A stretch of 17,584 nt of DNA, from contig JALULO010000003.1 in NCBI GenBank assembly GCA_027056215.1, positions 1-17,584 on the forward strand. The letters are read 5' to 3'. The notes beneath the pieces are model-generated. The model made no database searches. It had not been told where the DNA came from and worked only from the letters and a program-made list of their open reading frames with translations. Positions within the stretch are counted from its first letter, which is position 1; the number at the start of each line of letters is the position of its first letter. The position numbers and the translations under genes are program-made. Positions 6,595 to 13,786 of the stretch are shown here, one piece after another. Source of the stretch: Campylobacterales bacterium (GTDB lineage Bacteria > Campylobacterota > Campylobacteria > Campylobacterales > QNZT01).

Positions 6595-7906
6595 CGTGCT
6601 GTGGATGGTGCTTATCTCTGTGCAAGCTCTTTATGCTAGCGTGCAAGTGCAGGCGAAAAAAGTGGCGATTTTGGGTGAGCCTTATGAGTTTAGTGTAAGT
6701 GCCAGAGGATTTGATGTGCAATTTCCCAAGATAGAGAAGATCGGTGGGTATTGGGTGAGGGAAGTGAAAAGTGAGGATGAACTTGTCATCATCGGGGTGA
6801 CTCGCGGTAAACAAGTGACTAAGCATTATCGTTTCACTCCCCAAAAAGATTTTACGATTCCCTCTTTTGATATCATGATAGACGGAAAGCATGAGATAAC
6901 GCCGGCACAGCATATTCAAGTTAAACAAGCAACACAAAGCCACTTCAAAGACTTTACCCTGCAAGCTTCACTCTCTCATGATAATCTATATCTAGGTGAA
7001 ACAACAACCTTGAAACTTCAGTTTTGGTATAAAGATCTGGAGGATTATGAAGTGATACCGCCTCGCAACGATGCTTGTTTTGTGCAAGAGATTTCAGATA
7101 AAGAGCGAAAAGTTGCTACCGGATATGAAGATACCGTGCTTTATACATTGACTCCCAAAAAAGTAGGCACTTTTACCATCCCTGCCCAAAAAGTCCAAGC
7201 CAAAATCAAATCCAACGGCAAACGCCACACTCTGGACATCTACAGTAATCCCTTGAACCTCACGATCCACGAACTTCCTAAAGATATTTCTCTTGTCGGA
7301 AATTATACGCTCAAAGTTTGGACAGATGCCACGACGAGCATGCGTGCTGATCCCACGATACTCCATGTTGCCATCACAGGAGAGGGGAACTTGGAAAATA
7401 TGGATGCTATCAAGGTATCCATTCCCCAGACGACAATATTTGCATCGGATACCCAAAAAACGGGCAATACTTATGAAAAAGTCTTTCGGATTTTAGCCGA
7501 TGAGGACTTTACGATTCCCGCACTTTCACTCTCGTTTTGGGATACAAAGCAAAAGCGTGTTGTGACACGACACAGCGAAGCGATACCTATCATGATAGTC
7601 GATAAACTTACCAAAGGATTGAGCATGGAAGAGAAGATTTTCTATTTTCTATCGGGTGCGATGATGATGTTTTTCATCCGTACCCTCTATACCAAAGCAG
7701 CGTTTTTTCGCCCTAAAAAGAAGGAAAATCTCTGGATTGAAAAACTTAAAAAGACAAAAAACAACACAGAGTTTTTCTCAGTAGCGGCGAGGATGCTAGG
7801 AAAAGATAAAGCGCTGGACAGGTTGATCTATCGTTTAGAAAAGTGCAGAGGAAAAGAGTTTAAGGTTTTAAAAAAAGAGATACTAACTCGTGCTAAAAAC
7901 CTTTAG
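6575..7906 (+). CDS. batD: BatD-like exported protein
   Basis: A 443-residue protein with a signal peptide (about 1-21, ending in ALYAS), a long beta-rich periplasmic region, one transmembrane helix (about 355-372, FYFLSGAMMMFFIRTLY) and a basic, helical cytoplasmic tail of about 70 residues. The repeated phrase DFTIP (in PQKDFTIPSFDI and DEDFTIPALSL), together with GTFTIPAQKVQAK, marks the tandem Ig-like domains typical of BatD. The start is supported by AAGGAG 5 nt upstream, inside the end of batB. It is the last of five overlapping genes and so should be made in step with them. The 37-nt gap to the next gene shows no terminator, so read-through into the DUF2339 gene is likely. Confidence 0.85.
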   Translation: MPINPISVLWMVLISVQALYASVQVQAKKVAILGEPYEFSVSARGFDVQFPKIEKIGGYWVREVKSEDELVIIGVTRGKQVTKHYRFTPQKDFTIPSFDIMIDGKHEITPAQHIQVKQATQSHFKDFTLQASLSHDNLYLGETTTLKLQFWYKDLEDYEVIPPRNDACFVQEISDKERKVATGYEDTVLYTLTPKKVGTFTIPAQKVQAKIKSNGKRHTLDIYSNPLNLTIHELPKDISLVGNYTLKVWTDATTSMRADPTILHVAITGEGNLENMDAIKVSIPQTTIFASDTQKTGNTYEKVFRILADEDFTIPALSLSFWDTKQKRVVTRHSEAIPIMIVDKLTKGLSMEEKIFYFLSGAMMMFFIRTLYTKAAFFRPKKKENLWIEKLKKTKNNTEFFSVAARMLGKDKALDRLIYRLEKCRGKEFKVLKKEILTRAKNL

Positions 7907-7943
7907 GTCGATCTACTTATAGAAAAAAGTACAGGAGCCTATC

Positions 7944-9815
7944 ATGATGGAGATGATTCTTGGTATCGTTGTAGTATTAGCTTATATGAAACTAAATGAG
8001 ATGAATGATAGGCTTATCTCTATGGGCAAAAAGATCAACTCTTTACAGTATTCGTTAGATCTTATGCAGTTTGGAAAAAGTGAAATTCCCAAAGAGGAAC
8101 AAAAAGATGAGCCTCTTACTATCACCAAAGCTTTAGATATAGATACAAAACATCATAATCCACATAAAATAGAGATTTCAAAAGTACACAAAGAATCTAA
8201 GCAAGAAGGTTTGTCTGAGCGTTTGCAAAAACGATTTGGAAGTCGTTCCCTTGAAGACTTTCTTGTTGGAAATCTACTTTTAAATATCAGTATAGTAGCT
8301 TTTGTTTTGGGTGTTGGATTCTTTTTAAAATACTCAATCGATCAAAACTGGATACCGATTTGGGGTCGTATGTTTATTGGTATCGCTATCGCTTTTAGTA
8401 TGATAGTTGCAGGAATCAAACTTAGAGAAAAACATCCAAAACTCTTTAGTGAAGTACTTTTTGGTGGGGCTATAGCTATTTTATATCTGAGTATTTATGC
8501 TGGATTTGCACTAGAGGGATTTGCGTTTTTAAGTTTTCAAATCGCTTTTGTCTCTATGGTAGCCATTACCATATTGGCAGGGTTTATCTCTGTGCGATAT
8601 GACTCTTTGGCAACGGCTGTATTTGGGCTTATAGGTGGATTTTCTACACCATTTTTAATCAACAATGGTTCTGAAAATTTAGAAGCTTTGATGATTTATA
8701 TCCTCATCTTAAATCTTGGTGTATTGTATATCTCTTTTTCAAAACGATGGAGTTTACTGAATATCTTGGCATTTATTTTAACATCGATTATTGAGATGAG
8801 TGTAACTGGATTTGCAGATGAAAAGTTTGCATTTTTATTGGCTATGTTTTCTACTATCTTTGTGATTTATTCTATCGTTCCCTTTATCCATGAGATACGC
8901 AAAAAAGAGATCCATCTCGATACACAACTCACAGCTCTTTTTGGTCTAAATATCGTCGTTTTTCTACTCATAACTGCCAAGCTATTTGTATCCTATGGTT
9001 ATGATTTCAAATACTTCTCTAGCATCACCATCACAACTGCTCTATATCTATTTTACTATGCCTATAGACTGAGACTCAAAGGTAAGTTTACAAATAATCT
9101 CTACTCACTTATCACAGCACAAGCCTTAGGACTTCTTATCTTGACACCTGCGATTATATTTCATGATGAGCAAGTATTAAGTGCTGTTTGGGCGGTAGAA
9201 GCTACGATACTTCTTTATATCTCACAAAAAAGTAACAATATCCACCATCTCTACTTTGGTATGATAGGATTTGTACTGGCATTTTTAAGATATTTGTTTG
9301 ATCTGTTGGATATTTATAACAGTGTAAATGCCCAAAATTATAGCCATGAGTTGTCAAAACAGATGGTTATAGCTACTATCGTTATAGGTTCGTTTTTCTA
9401 TGCTTATCGATTTACTTGGCAAGAGAAGTTACAAAAAATAGCAGATAAATATGCGTTAACTAAAAAGCTTGTCATGGGAGCTATTGTAATGCTCTTTATC
9501 TTTTTGAATGTAGAAGTTATAAACTACACAAAACTCTTCTTTTCAAATGCCCAACATGTATCTACCACTTTACTCTGGGTAGTGTTTGGTATAGCCCTCT
9601 TTGTGGTAAGCCTAAAACAAAACATCTCCGAGGGAAAAAATGTCGCCATAGGGCTGATTTTGTTAGCGATCATAAAAGCTTTTTTTATAGACTTGGCAGG
9701 TGCAGATGCGATATATCGTATCATCCTTTTTATCGTTGTGGGTATCTTGCTTTTTGTATTGGCGTTTTATTATAAGAAACGAGAGGTTAAAGGGCGGAAC
9801 GATACTTTTTCCTAA
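7944..9815 (+). CDS. DUF2339 multi-pass membrane protein
   Basis: A 623-residue protein. A short N-terminal hydrophobic segment and a charged coiled stretch of about 90 residues are followed by many consecutive membrane helices to the C-terminus (well over ten by eye). The segment SLEDFLVGNLLLNISIVAFVLGVGFFLKYS, then IPIWGRMFIGIAIAF, is the hallmark of DUF2339 proteins: a conserved region entering the first helices, with an aromatic-rich helix bundle after it. The function of this family is unknown. The start has AGGAG 6 nt upstream. It lies 37 nt downstream of batD on the same strand and may be the sixth gene of that transcript, though its codon use looks more AT-rich. Confidence 0.85.
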   Translation: MMEMILGIVVVLAYMKLNEMNDRLISMGKKINSLQYSLDLMQFGKSEIPKEEQKDEPLTITKALDIDTKHHNPHKIEISKVHKESKQEGLSERLQKRFGSRSLEDFLVGNLLLNISIVAFVLGVGFFLKYSIDQNWIPIWGRMFIGIAIAFSMIVAGIKLREKHPKLFSEVLFGGAIAILYLSIYAGFALEGFAFLSFQIAFVSMVAITILAGFISVRYDSLATAVFGLIGGFSTPFLINNGSENLEALMIYILILNLGVLYISFSKRWSLLNILAFILTSIIEMSVTGFADEKFAFLLAMFSTIFVIYSIVPFIHEIRKKEIHLDTQLTALFGLNIVVFLLITAKLFVSYGYDFKYFSSITITTALYLFYYAYRLRLKGKFTNNLYSLITAQALGLLILTPAIIFHDEQVLSAVWAVEATILLYISQKSNNIHHLYFGMIGFVLAFLRYLFDLLDIYNSVNAQNYSHELSKQMVIATIVIGSFFYAYRFTWQEKLQKIADKYALTKKLVMGAIVMLFIFLNVEVINYTKLFFSNAQHVSTTLLWVVFGIALFVVSLKQNISEGKNVAIGLILLAIIKAFFIDLAGADAIYRIILFIVVGILLFVLAFYYKKREVKGRNDTFS

Positions 9816-9875
9816 AAGAGTGATTTGAAGTTGCATTGTGTGTAGTTACATATAACCAAAGAGTGTGTCATAAAC

Positions 9876-9917
9876 TGGAACATATGTTCCATGGAAATTT
9901 TTAAAATTCGTTACAAT
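9876..9917 (+). promoter_or_regulatory. GGAACA palindrome 1 with -10 box (rubrerythrin/Msr unit)
   Basis: TGGAACATATGTTCCA at 9876-9891 is a perfect 16-bp palindrome. A -10-like TACAAT at 9912-9917 lies 21 nt after the core, placing the dyad centre near -40.5 from the predicted start. It is one of three such sites in the window and drives the unit headed by the decayed CMD gene. Confidence 0.7.
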
Positions 9918-9979
9918 TTTACTGCCAAAACAATAAAAAATGAAAAAAACACTATGGTGTTAGATTAGATAAGAAATAG

Positions 9980-10288
9980 GATTTCCTGACTTTCCATCAT
10001 GTCCATATGGAAACTCCTTTAACTAGAGAGATAGGTATAGATGATGCAAAAGTAGATAATATCTCCTCATGATATAATAGTGAGCTTTACTCCCAAAAAG
10101 AGAAAGTATCACTTGCTTACTGCGATATACTAAGTGATGGAGAAGCAAAAGATTTTCAAAGTTATCATGATGCGATGACAAAGTACTTTGATGAACAAGA
10201 GATAGCTGAGATTGCAGCAATTATCATAAATATGAACTTATGGACAAGATTCAAACTTGCTCAAGGTGCAACACCAAAACTAAAATAA
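9980..10288 (+). pseudogene. Decayed AhpD-like/CMD family gene
   Basis: One frame reads FLTFHHVHMETPLTREIGID, then DAKVDNISS, a TGA (10070-10072), and YNSELYSQKEKVSLAYCDIL onward to SYHDAMTKYFDEQEIAEIAAIIINMNLWTRFKLAQG. This matches the order of a CMD-family protein: redox motif ending in VH, then the middle helix, then the typical C-terminal helix MNLWTRF. It is broken in several ways. There is an in-frame TAG at 9977-9979, the TGA sits where the family often has Trp, no start codon exists, and the N-terminal third is missing. At the two redox-cysteine positions the frame has Phe (TTC). It heads the rubrerythrin-msrB-msrA unit, 9 nt before the rubrerythrin start, and may now serve only as leader RNA. 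Confidence 0.72.
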
Positions 10289-10297
10289 GGAAAAACA

Positions 10298-10957
10298 ATG
10301 AGACAATACGAAACATACAAATGTAACAAATGTGGTAATGAAATAGAGGTACAAAATGTTGGTGGCGGTACACTGACATGTTGTGGAGAAGAGATGGAAA
10401 TGGTTACAAAAAATCTTACACTTGTAAATCTCATGAAAGCTTTTGCAGGAGAATCTCAAGCAAGAAACAAGTATGAATACTTTGCCAAAGTAGCACAAAA
10501 AGAGGGTTACAGTGACATAGCAGCACACTTTCAGCGAGCAGCAAACAATGAAAAGACACATGCAAAACTAGAGCTTGCTCTGCATAACAGGATGGTAACG
10601 GACTCTAAAAACAACTTTGGAAATACTATGGAAAATTTACAGTCTGCTATCGATGGTGAGCACTATGAACACACTAACATGTACCCAGACTTTGCAGCTA
10701 TAGCCAAAGAAGATGGATATGAAGAAGCTGCAAGATTATTTAAAGGTATTGGTAAGATAGAGATAGAGCATGAGAAGATGTTTTTACTTATGTTAGGTCG
10801 CATGAAAAATGGCACAGTTTATGAGGATGATATGGAAGATACAGCATGGATATGCGAAGTGTGTGGACATATCCACTATGGTAAAAAAGCTTTAGAGGTT
10901 TGCCCTGTGTGTAAACATCCACAAAGTTACCAGTCAAGACTAAATGATATCAAATAG
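10298..10957 (+). CDS. rrc: Desulforubrerythrin (desulforedoxin-rubrerythrin-rubredoxin)
   Basis: A 219-residue three-domain peroxidase. Residues 1-35 form a desulforedoxin-type FeCys4 site (C9, C12, C28, C29). Residues 40-165 are the rubrerythrin four-helix di-iron domain, with ligands E52, E85/H88, E121, E124 and E155/H158. The C-terminus is a rubredoxin site (C186, C189, C202, C205). This is the architecture of C. jejuni Rrc, which reduces hydrogen peroxide to water with electrons from NAD(P)H oxidoreductases in the cytoplasm. TAAGGA precedes the ATG. The gene lies 9 nt upstream of msrB in the direction of transcription, so peroxide removal and methionine repair are probably co-expressed from the GGAACA-type promoter. 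Confidence 0.95.
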   Translation: MRQYETYKCNKCGNEIEVQNVGGGTLTCCGEEMEMVTKNLTLVNLMKAFAGESQARNKYEYFAKVAQKEGYSDIAAHFQRAANNEKTHAKLELALHNRMVTDSKNNFGNTMENLQSAIDGEHYEHTNMYPDFAAIAKEDGYEEAARLFKGIGKIEIEHEKMFLLMLGRMKNGTVYEDDMEDTAWICEVCGHIHYGKKALEVCPVCKHPQSYQSRLNDIK

Positions 10958-10966
10958 GGAGAAAAT

Positions 10967-11332
10967 ATGGCATATAACAAACTGACGGAGGAAGAGACAA
11001 GAGTCATCGTAAACAAAGGAACTGAGCGTTCTTTTACAGGAAAATTTTGGGATCATAAAGAGGACGGTATGTACACCTGCCGTCAATGTAATGCCAATCT
11101 ATTTCCTTCAGATGCTAAGTTTGACAGCGGTACAGGATGGCCTAGCTTTGATGATGCAGTTGAGGGTGCAGTCAAAGAAGTACCTGATGCCGATGGTAGA
11201 CGAGTAGAGATAGTCTGTGCTAACTGCGGTGGACACTTAGGTCATGTATTTAAGGGTGAAGGTATGACAAAAAAAAGCACCCGACACTGTGTTAACTCTG
11301 TCTCTTTGGATTTTGTAAGTTTATCCAAATAG
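10967..11332 (+). CDS. msrB: Peptide-methionine (R)-S-oxide reductase MsrB
   Basis: A 121-residue MsrB that reduces the R-epimer of methionine sulfoxide in proteins. All landmarks are present: zinc ligands C38/C41 (CRQC) and C84/C87 (CANC), FDSGTGWPSF (52-61), GGHLGHVF (88-95) and the catalytic Cys108 in RHCVNS. No signal peptide, so it is cytoplasmic. GGGAGAA lies just upstream of the ATG. It is 9 nt after desulforubrerythrin and about 30 nt before msrA. Confidence 0.96.
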   Translation: MAYNKLTEEETRVIVNKGTERSFTGKFWDHKEDGMYTCRQCNANLFPSDAKFDSGTGWPSFDDAVEGAVKEVPDADGRRVEIVCANCGGHLGHVFKGEGMTKKSTRHCVNSVSLDFVSLSK

Positions 11333-11362
11333 TCCGTCTCAAATAACCAATAAGGAATTACA

Positions 11363-11860
11363 ATGAAACATGAAAAAGCGATTTTAGCAGGTGGATGTTT
11401 TTGGGGTATGCAAGAGCTTATCCGTAAACTTCCAGGTGTTATTAGCTCAAGAGTTGGTTATACAGGTGGTGAAGTACCAAATGCTACCTACCGTAACCAC
11501 GGAGACCATGCAGAAGCTGTAGAAATACTCTTTGATCCTTCAAAGATAAGTTATAGAGCTTTGCTGGAGTTTTTTTTTCAGATACATGACCCCTCTACAC
11601 CAGATAGACAAGGCAATGACAGAGGAAGATCTTATCGTTCAGAGATTTTTTATACTACAGATGAACAAAAAGAGGTAGCTCTGCAAACTATAAAAGATGT
11701 AGATGCTAGTGAACTGTGGCCAGCAAAGGTTATTACTCCTGTAACAAAAGCAAGTGAGTTTTGGGAAGCAGAACCAGAGCATCAAGACTATTTGCAACAT
11801 TATCCAAATGGTTATACCTGTCACTTTATAAGACATAACTGGGTACTTCCAAAGTCTTAA
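11363..11860 (+). CDS. msrA: Peptide-methionine (S)-S-oxide reductase MsrA
   Basis: A 165-residue cytoplasmic MsrA for the S-epimer of methionine sulfoxide. The active-site motif GGCFWG has catalytic Cys12. The family blocks VGYTGGEVPNATY, HAEAVEILFDP, GNDRGRSYRS and EPEHQDYLQHYPNGY are intact, and Cys153 near the end can resolve the disulfide. AAGGAA precedes the ATG. Together with the preceding MsrB it covers both epimers in the cytoplasm. This is the last gene of the first GGAACA-controlled unit; no clear hairpin terminator follows. Confidence 0.96.
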   Translation: MKHEKAILAGGCFWGMQELIRKLPGVISSRVGYTGGEVPNATYRNHGDHAEAVEILFDPSKISYRALLEFFFQIHDPSTPDRQGNDRGRSYRSEIFYTTDEQKEVALQTIKDVDASELWPAKVITPVTKASEFWEAEPEHQDYLQHYPNGYTCHFIRHNWVLPKS

Positions 11861-11885
11861 TAACCTTCCCATCCATCTTTGTGTA

Positions 11886-11927
11886 GGAACAAATGTTCCA
11901 CACAACTACACAGAGTTTGGGTACACT
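11886..11927 (+). promoter_or_regulatory. GGAACA palindrome 2 with -10 box (exported MsrAB unit)
   Basis: GGAACAAATGTTCC (11886-11899) lies 22 nt upstream of TACACT (11922-11927). The predicted start is 11934, so the dyad centre is at -41.5, the canonical class II position for Crp/Fnr activators. AAAGGAA then precedes the ATG at 11955. Confidence 0.75.
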
Positions 11928-11954
11928 TCTGGTAAACAAAATAAAGGAATTATC

Positions 11955-13184
11955 ATGAAAAAATTATTATTATTTTTATCCCTTAGTGTTGCCCTATTTG
12001 CAAAGACACAAACCATTGTCTTTGCAGCAGGTTGTTTTTGGGGTGTTGAAAAACACTTTGAGCATATGGATGGTGTCATCAAAGCGACCTCAGGTTATGC
12101 AGGAGGAGATTATGACAACCCAACATATAAAAAGGTTCTATCATATAGAAAAAACAGTGAAGGTGTAACTAATCACACAGAGTCTGTTGAAGTTGTCTAT
12201 GATGATAGTAAAATTTCTACAGAGCAACTGATAAAATCATTTTGGGAGCTTCATAATCCTACACAAGGAAATCGTCAGGGTAATGATAGAGGTAACAACT
12301 ACCGTTCGGCACTCTTTTATACAAATGAAACACAAAAGAGCATAGCCTTGGCAACCAAAAAGGTTTATCAAAAACTGCTTAAAAAGGCAGGGTATGGCAC
12401 TATTACTACAGAGATAAAGCCTCTAAAAAAGTTTTATCCTGCCGAAGATTTCCATCAAGATTATCTACAGAAACACCCCTTTGGCTACTGCCCTAACCAT
12501 GCCACGGGTGTAAAGTTTGGCAATCAAAAGATAGCTGTAGACATGATACAACCTCTTGGTGGCAAAGAGATAGTAGTCATAGATGCTGAGCATTGTCCTT
12601 TTTGTGCTAAGTTCAAAAAGAATGTAACCGATCACTATAAAGGTAGTATACCTTTAAGAACAGTACATCAAGACCAACTAAAAGGCTTTAAACTCCATAC
12701 TAAAATAGAAGGTACACCTACGGTACTTTTTGTTGTAGATGGAGAAGAGATCTATTCTTATGTAGGATATATGGATGAAAAAAAGTTTTATAGAGCTGTA
12801 GGAAAATTTAAACTAGGTAAAGAGAGTAAAGCTTTTGATGTCGCCTTTAAAAAGAGTACCGACAGTCGTTTTTGTAAAAAGTATGAAGAGTTCAAACACA
12901 CAGGTGATGGTGTTTTTATAGACAAAGTCTCCGGAGACATCCTCTTTGATACCCGTGATAGGTTTAACTCTGGTTCTGGCTGGTTAAGCTTTTACAAGGC
13001 TGTAGATGGTGCTGTTGTTGAGAAAGCAGATTATGCTTTAGGTATGAAACGGGTGGAGATACTTGCTAAAAAATCTGGGGCTCACTTGGGTCATGTATTT
13101 AACGATGCTCCAGGAGGGAGACAACGCTTTTGTATCAACGCAACCATACTAGAATTTGTACCAAGAGATAAGATAAAAAAATAA
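11955..13184 (+). CDS. msrAB: Exported MsrA-thioredoxin-MsrB fusion
   Basis: A 409-residue fusion with a signal peptide (1-16, ending in ALFA), so it should act in the periplasm. Residues 19-185 are MsrA (catalytic Cys27 in GCFWG, C179 possible resolver). Residues 200-290 are a thioredoxin-like domain with CPFC (214-217) and the cis-Pro segment EGTPT. Residues 305-405 are MsrB (HLGHVF, catalytic Cys393 in RFCIN). The MsrB part lacks all four zinc cysteines and has GWLSF instead of GWPSF; Cys307 may act as recycling cysteine. Neisseria PilB has the same three domains but in the order Trx-MsrA-MsrB. The built-in thioredoxin probably passes electrons to both active sites. TAATG overlap with the next gene. 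Confidence 0.93.
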   Translation: MKKLLLFLSLSVALFAKTQTIVFAAGCFWGVEKHFEHMDGVIKATSGYAGGDYDNPTYKKVLSYRKNSEGVTNHTESVEVVYDDSKISTEQLIKSFWELHNPTQGNRQGNDRGNNYRSALFYTNETQKSIALATKKVYQKLLKKAGYGTITTEIKPLKKFYPAEDFHQDYLQKHPFGYCPNHATGVKFGNQKIAVDMIQPLGGKEIVVIDAEHCPFCAKFKKNVTDHYKGSIPLRTVHQDQLKGFKLHTKIEGTPTVLFVVDGEEIYSYVGYMDEKKFYRAVGKFKLGKESKAFDVAFKKSTDSRFCKKYEEFKHTGDGVFIDKVSGDILFDTRDRFNSGSGWLSFYKAVDGAVVEKADYALGMKRVEILAKKSGAHLGHVFNDAPGGRQRFCINATILEFVPRDKIKK

Positions 13185-13666
13185 TGCAAAAGGTGGGTTT
13201 TGGTGGGAGTTGTCACTGGTGTACGGAGGCTATTTTTGACTCTTTAAAAGGTGTTAGCCAAGTAGACCAAGGGTGGATAACTTCCACCCAGCCAAATGCC
13301 ACTACCCCAAGCGAAGCTGTCATCGTCCACTACGATGAAAAAAAAACTACACTAGACATACTCACCGAAATACATCTCTACACCCATAATGCTACTTCCA
13401 ATCATACTTTTAGAGATAAATATCGTTCTGCCATCTATACTTTTGATGATGAGCAAGAGATTAAAGCTCAAAATATTTTAAAACAGATGCAGAAGCTTTT
13501 TGAAAAACCTTTGGTGACTAAAGTCTATCCATTTGGTACATTCAAACTTAACGATGAGAAATATTTAAACTACTATAAAAGTAATCCAGAAAAACCTTTT
13601 TGTCAGGTGAGGATAGAACCGAAATTGAATGTACTTTTAGAACACTATAAAAACTATGTCAAATAA
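13184..13666 (+). CDS. Divergent MsrA paralogue (CHWC active site)
   Basis: A 160-residue MsrA-fold protein. The usual GGCFWG is GGSCHWCTEAIF, with Cys10 aligning with the catalytic cysteine and Cys13 forming a C-x2-C pair; Cys140 near the end could resolve. The YRS of the family block is kept in RDKYRSAIY, but GNDRG and the canonical HAE block are replaced or shortened (PSEAVIVHYDE). No signal peptide. Its ATG overlaps the stop of the exported MsrAB fusion (TAATG), so the two are translationally coupled even though one product is exported and the other apparently is not. It is probably a methionine sulfoxide reductase, but its partner or substrate may differ. Confidence 0.82.
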   Translation: MQKVGFGGSCHWCTEAIFDSLKGVSQVDQGWITSTQPNATTPSEAVIVHYDEKKTTLDILTEIHLYTHNATSNHTFRDKYRSAIYTFDDEQEIKAQNILKQMQKLFEKPLVTKVYPFGTFKLNDEKYLNYYKSNPEKPFCQVRIEPKLNVLLEHYKNYVK

Positions 13667-13714
13667 TCTCTTATACAATATGGAAAATATCTGCCACTGT
13701 TCTGTTTAATTTAA

Positions 13715-13757
13715 TGGAACAAATGTTCCACCACTGCTTTCGTTAATTTGCTACACT
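13715..13757 (+). promoter_or_regulatory. GGAACA palindrome 3 with -10 box (cytochrome P460 unit)
   Basis: TGGAACAAATGTTCCA (13715-13730) is 22 nt, measured from the core, before TACACT (13752-13757). The predicted start is 13764 and the dyad centre -41.5, identical in geometry and -10 sequence to palindrome 2. AAAGGAT precedes the ATG at 13787. Confidence 0.75.
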
Positions 13758-13786
13758 TCCAACATCTACAATAATAAAGGATAAAA

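Noticed and set aside
9966..10008. Tiny minus-strand reading frame (about 12 codons) with AAAGGAG upstream
   Set aside because: Too short to support, and it lies antisense within the CMD remnant.
10070..10072. In-frame TGA in the CMD remnant as a selenocysteine codon
   Set aside because: It lies about 26 codons after the redox motif, where the family often has Trp, and a TAG is also in frame upstream, so decay is simpler.
11639..11905. 88-codon minus-strand frame overlapping the end of msrA
   Set aside because: Antisense to the intact MsrA C-terminus, with no ribosome-binding site or recognisable content.
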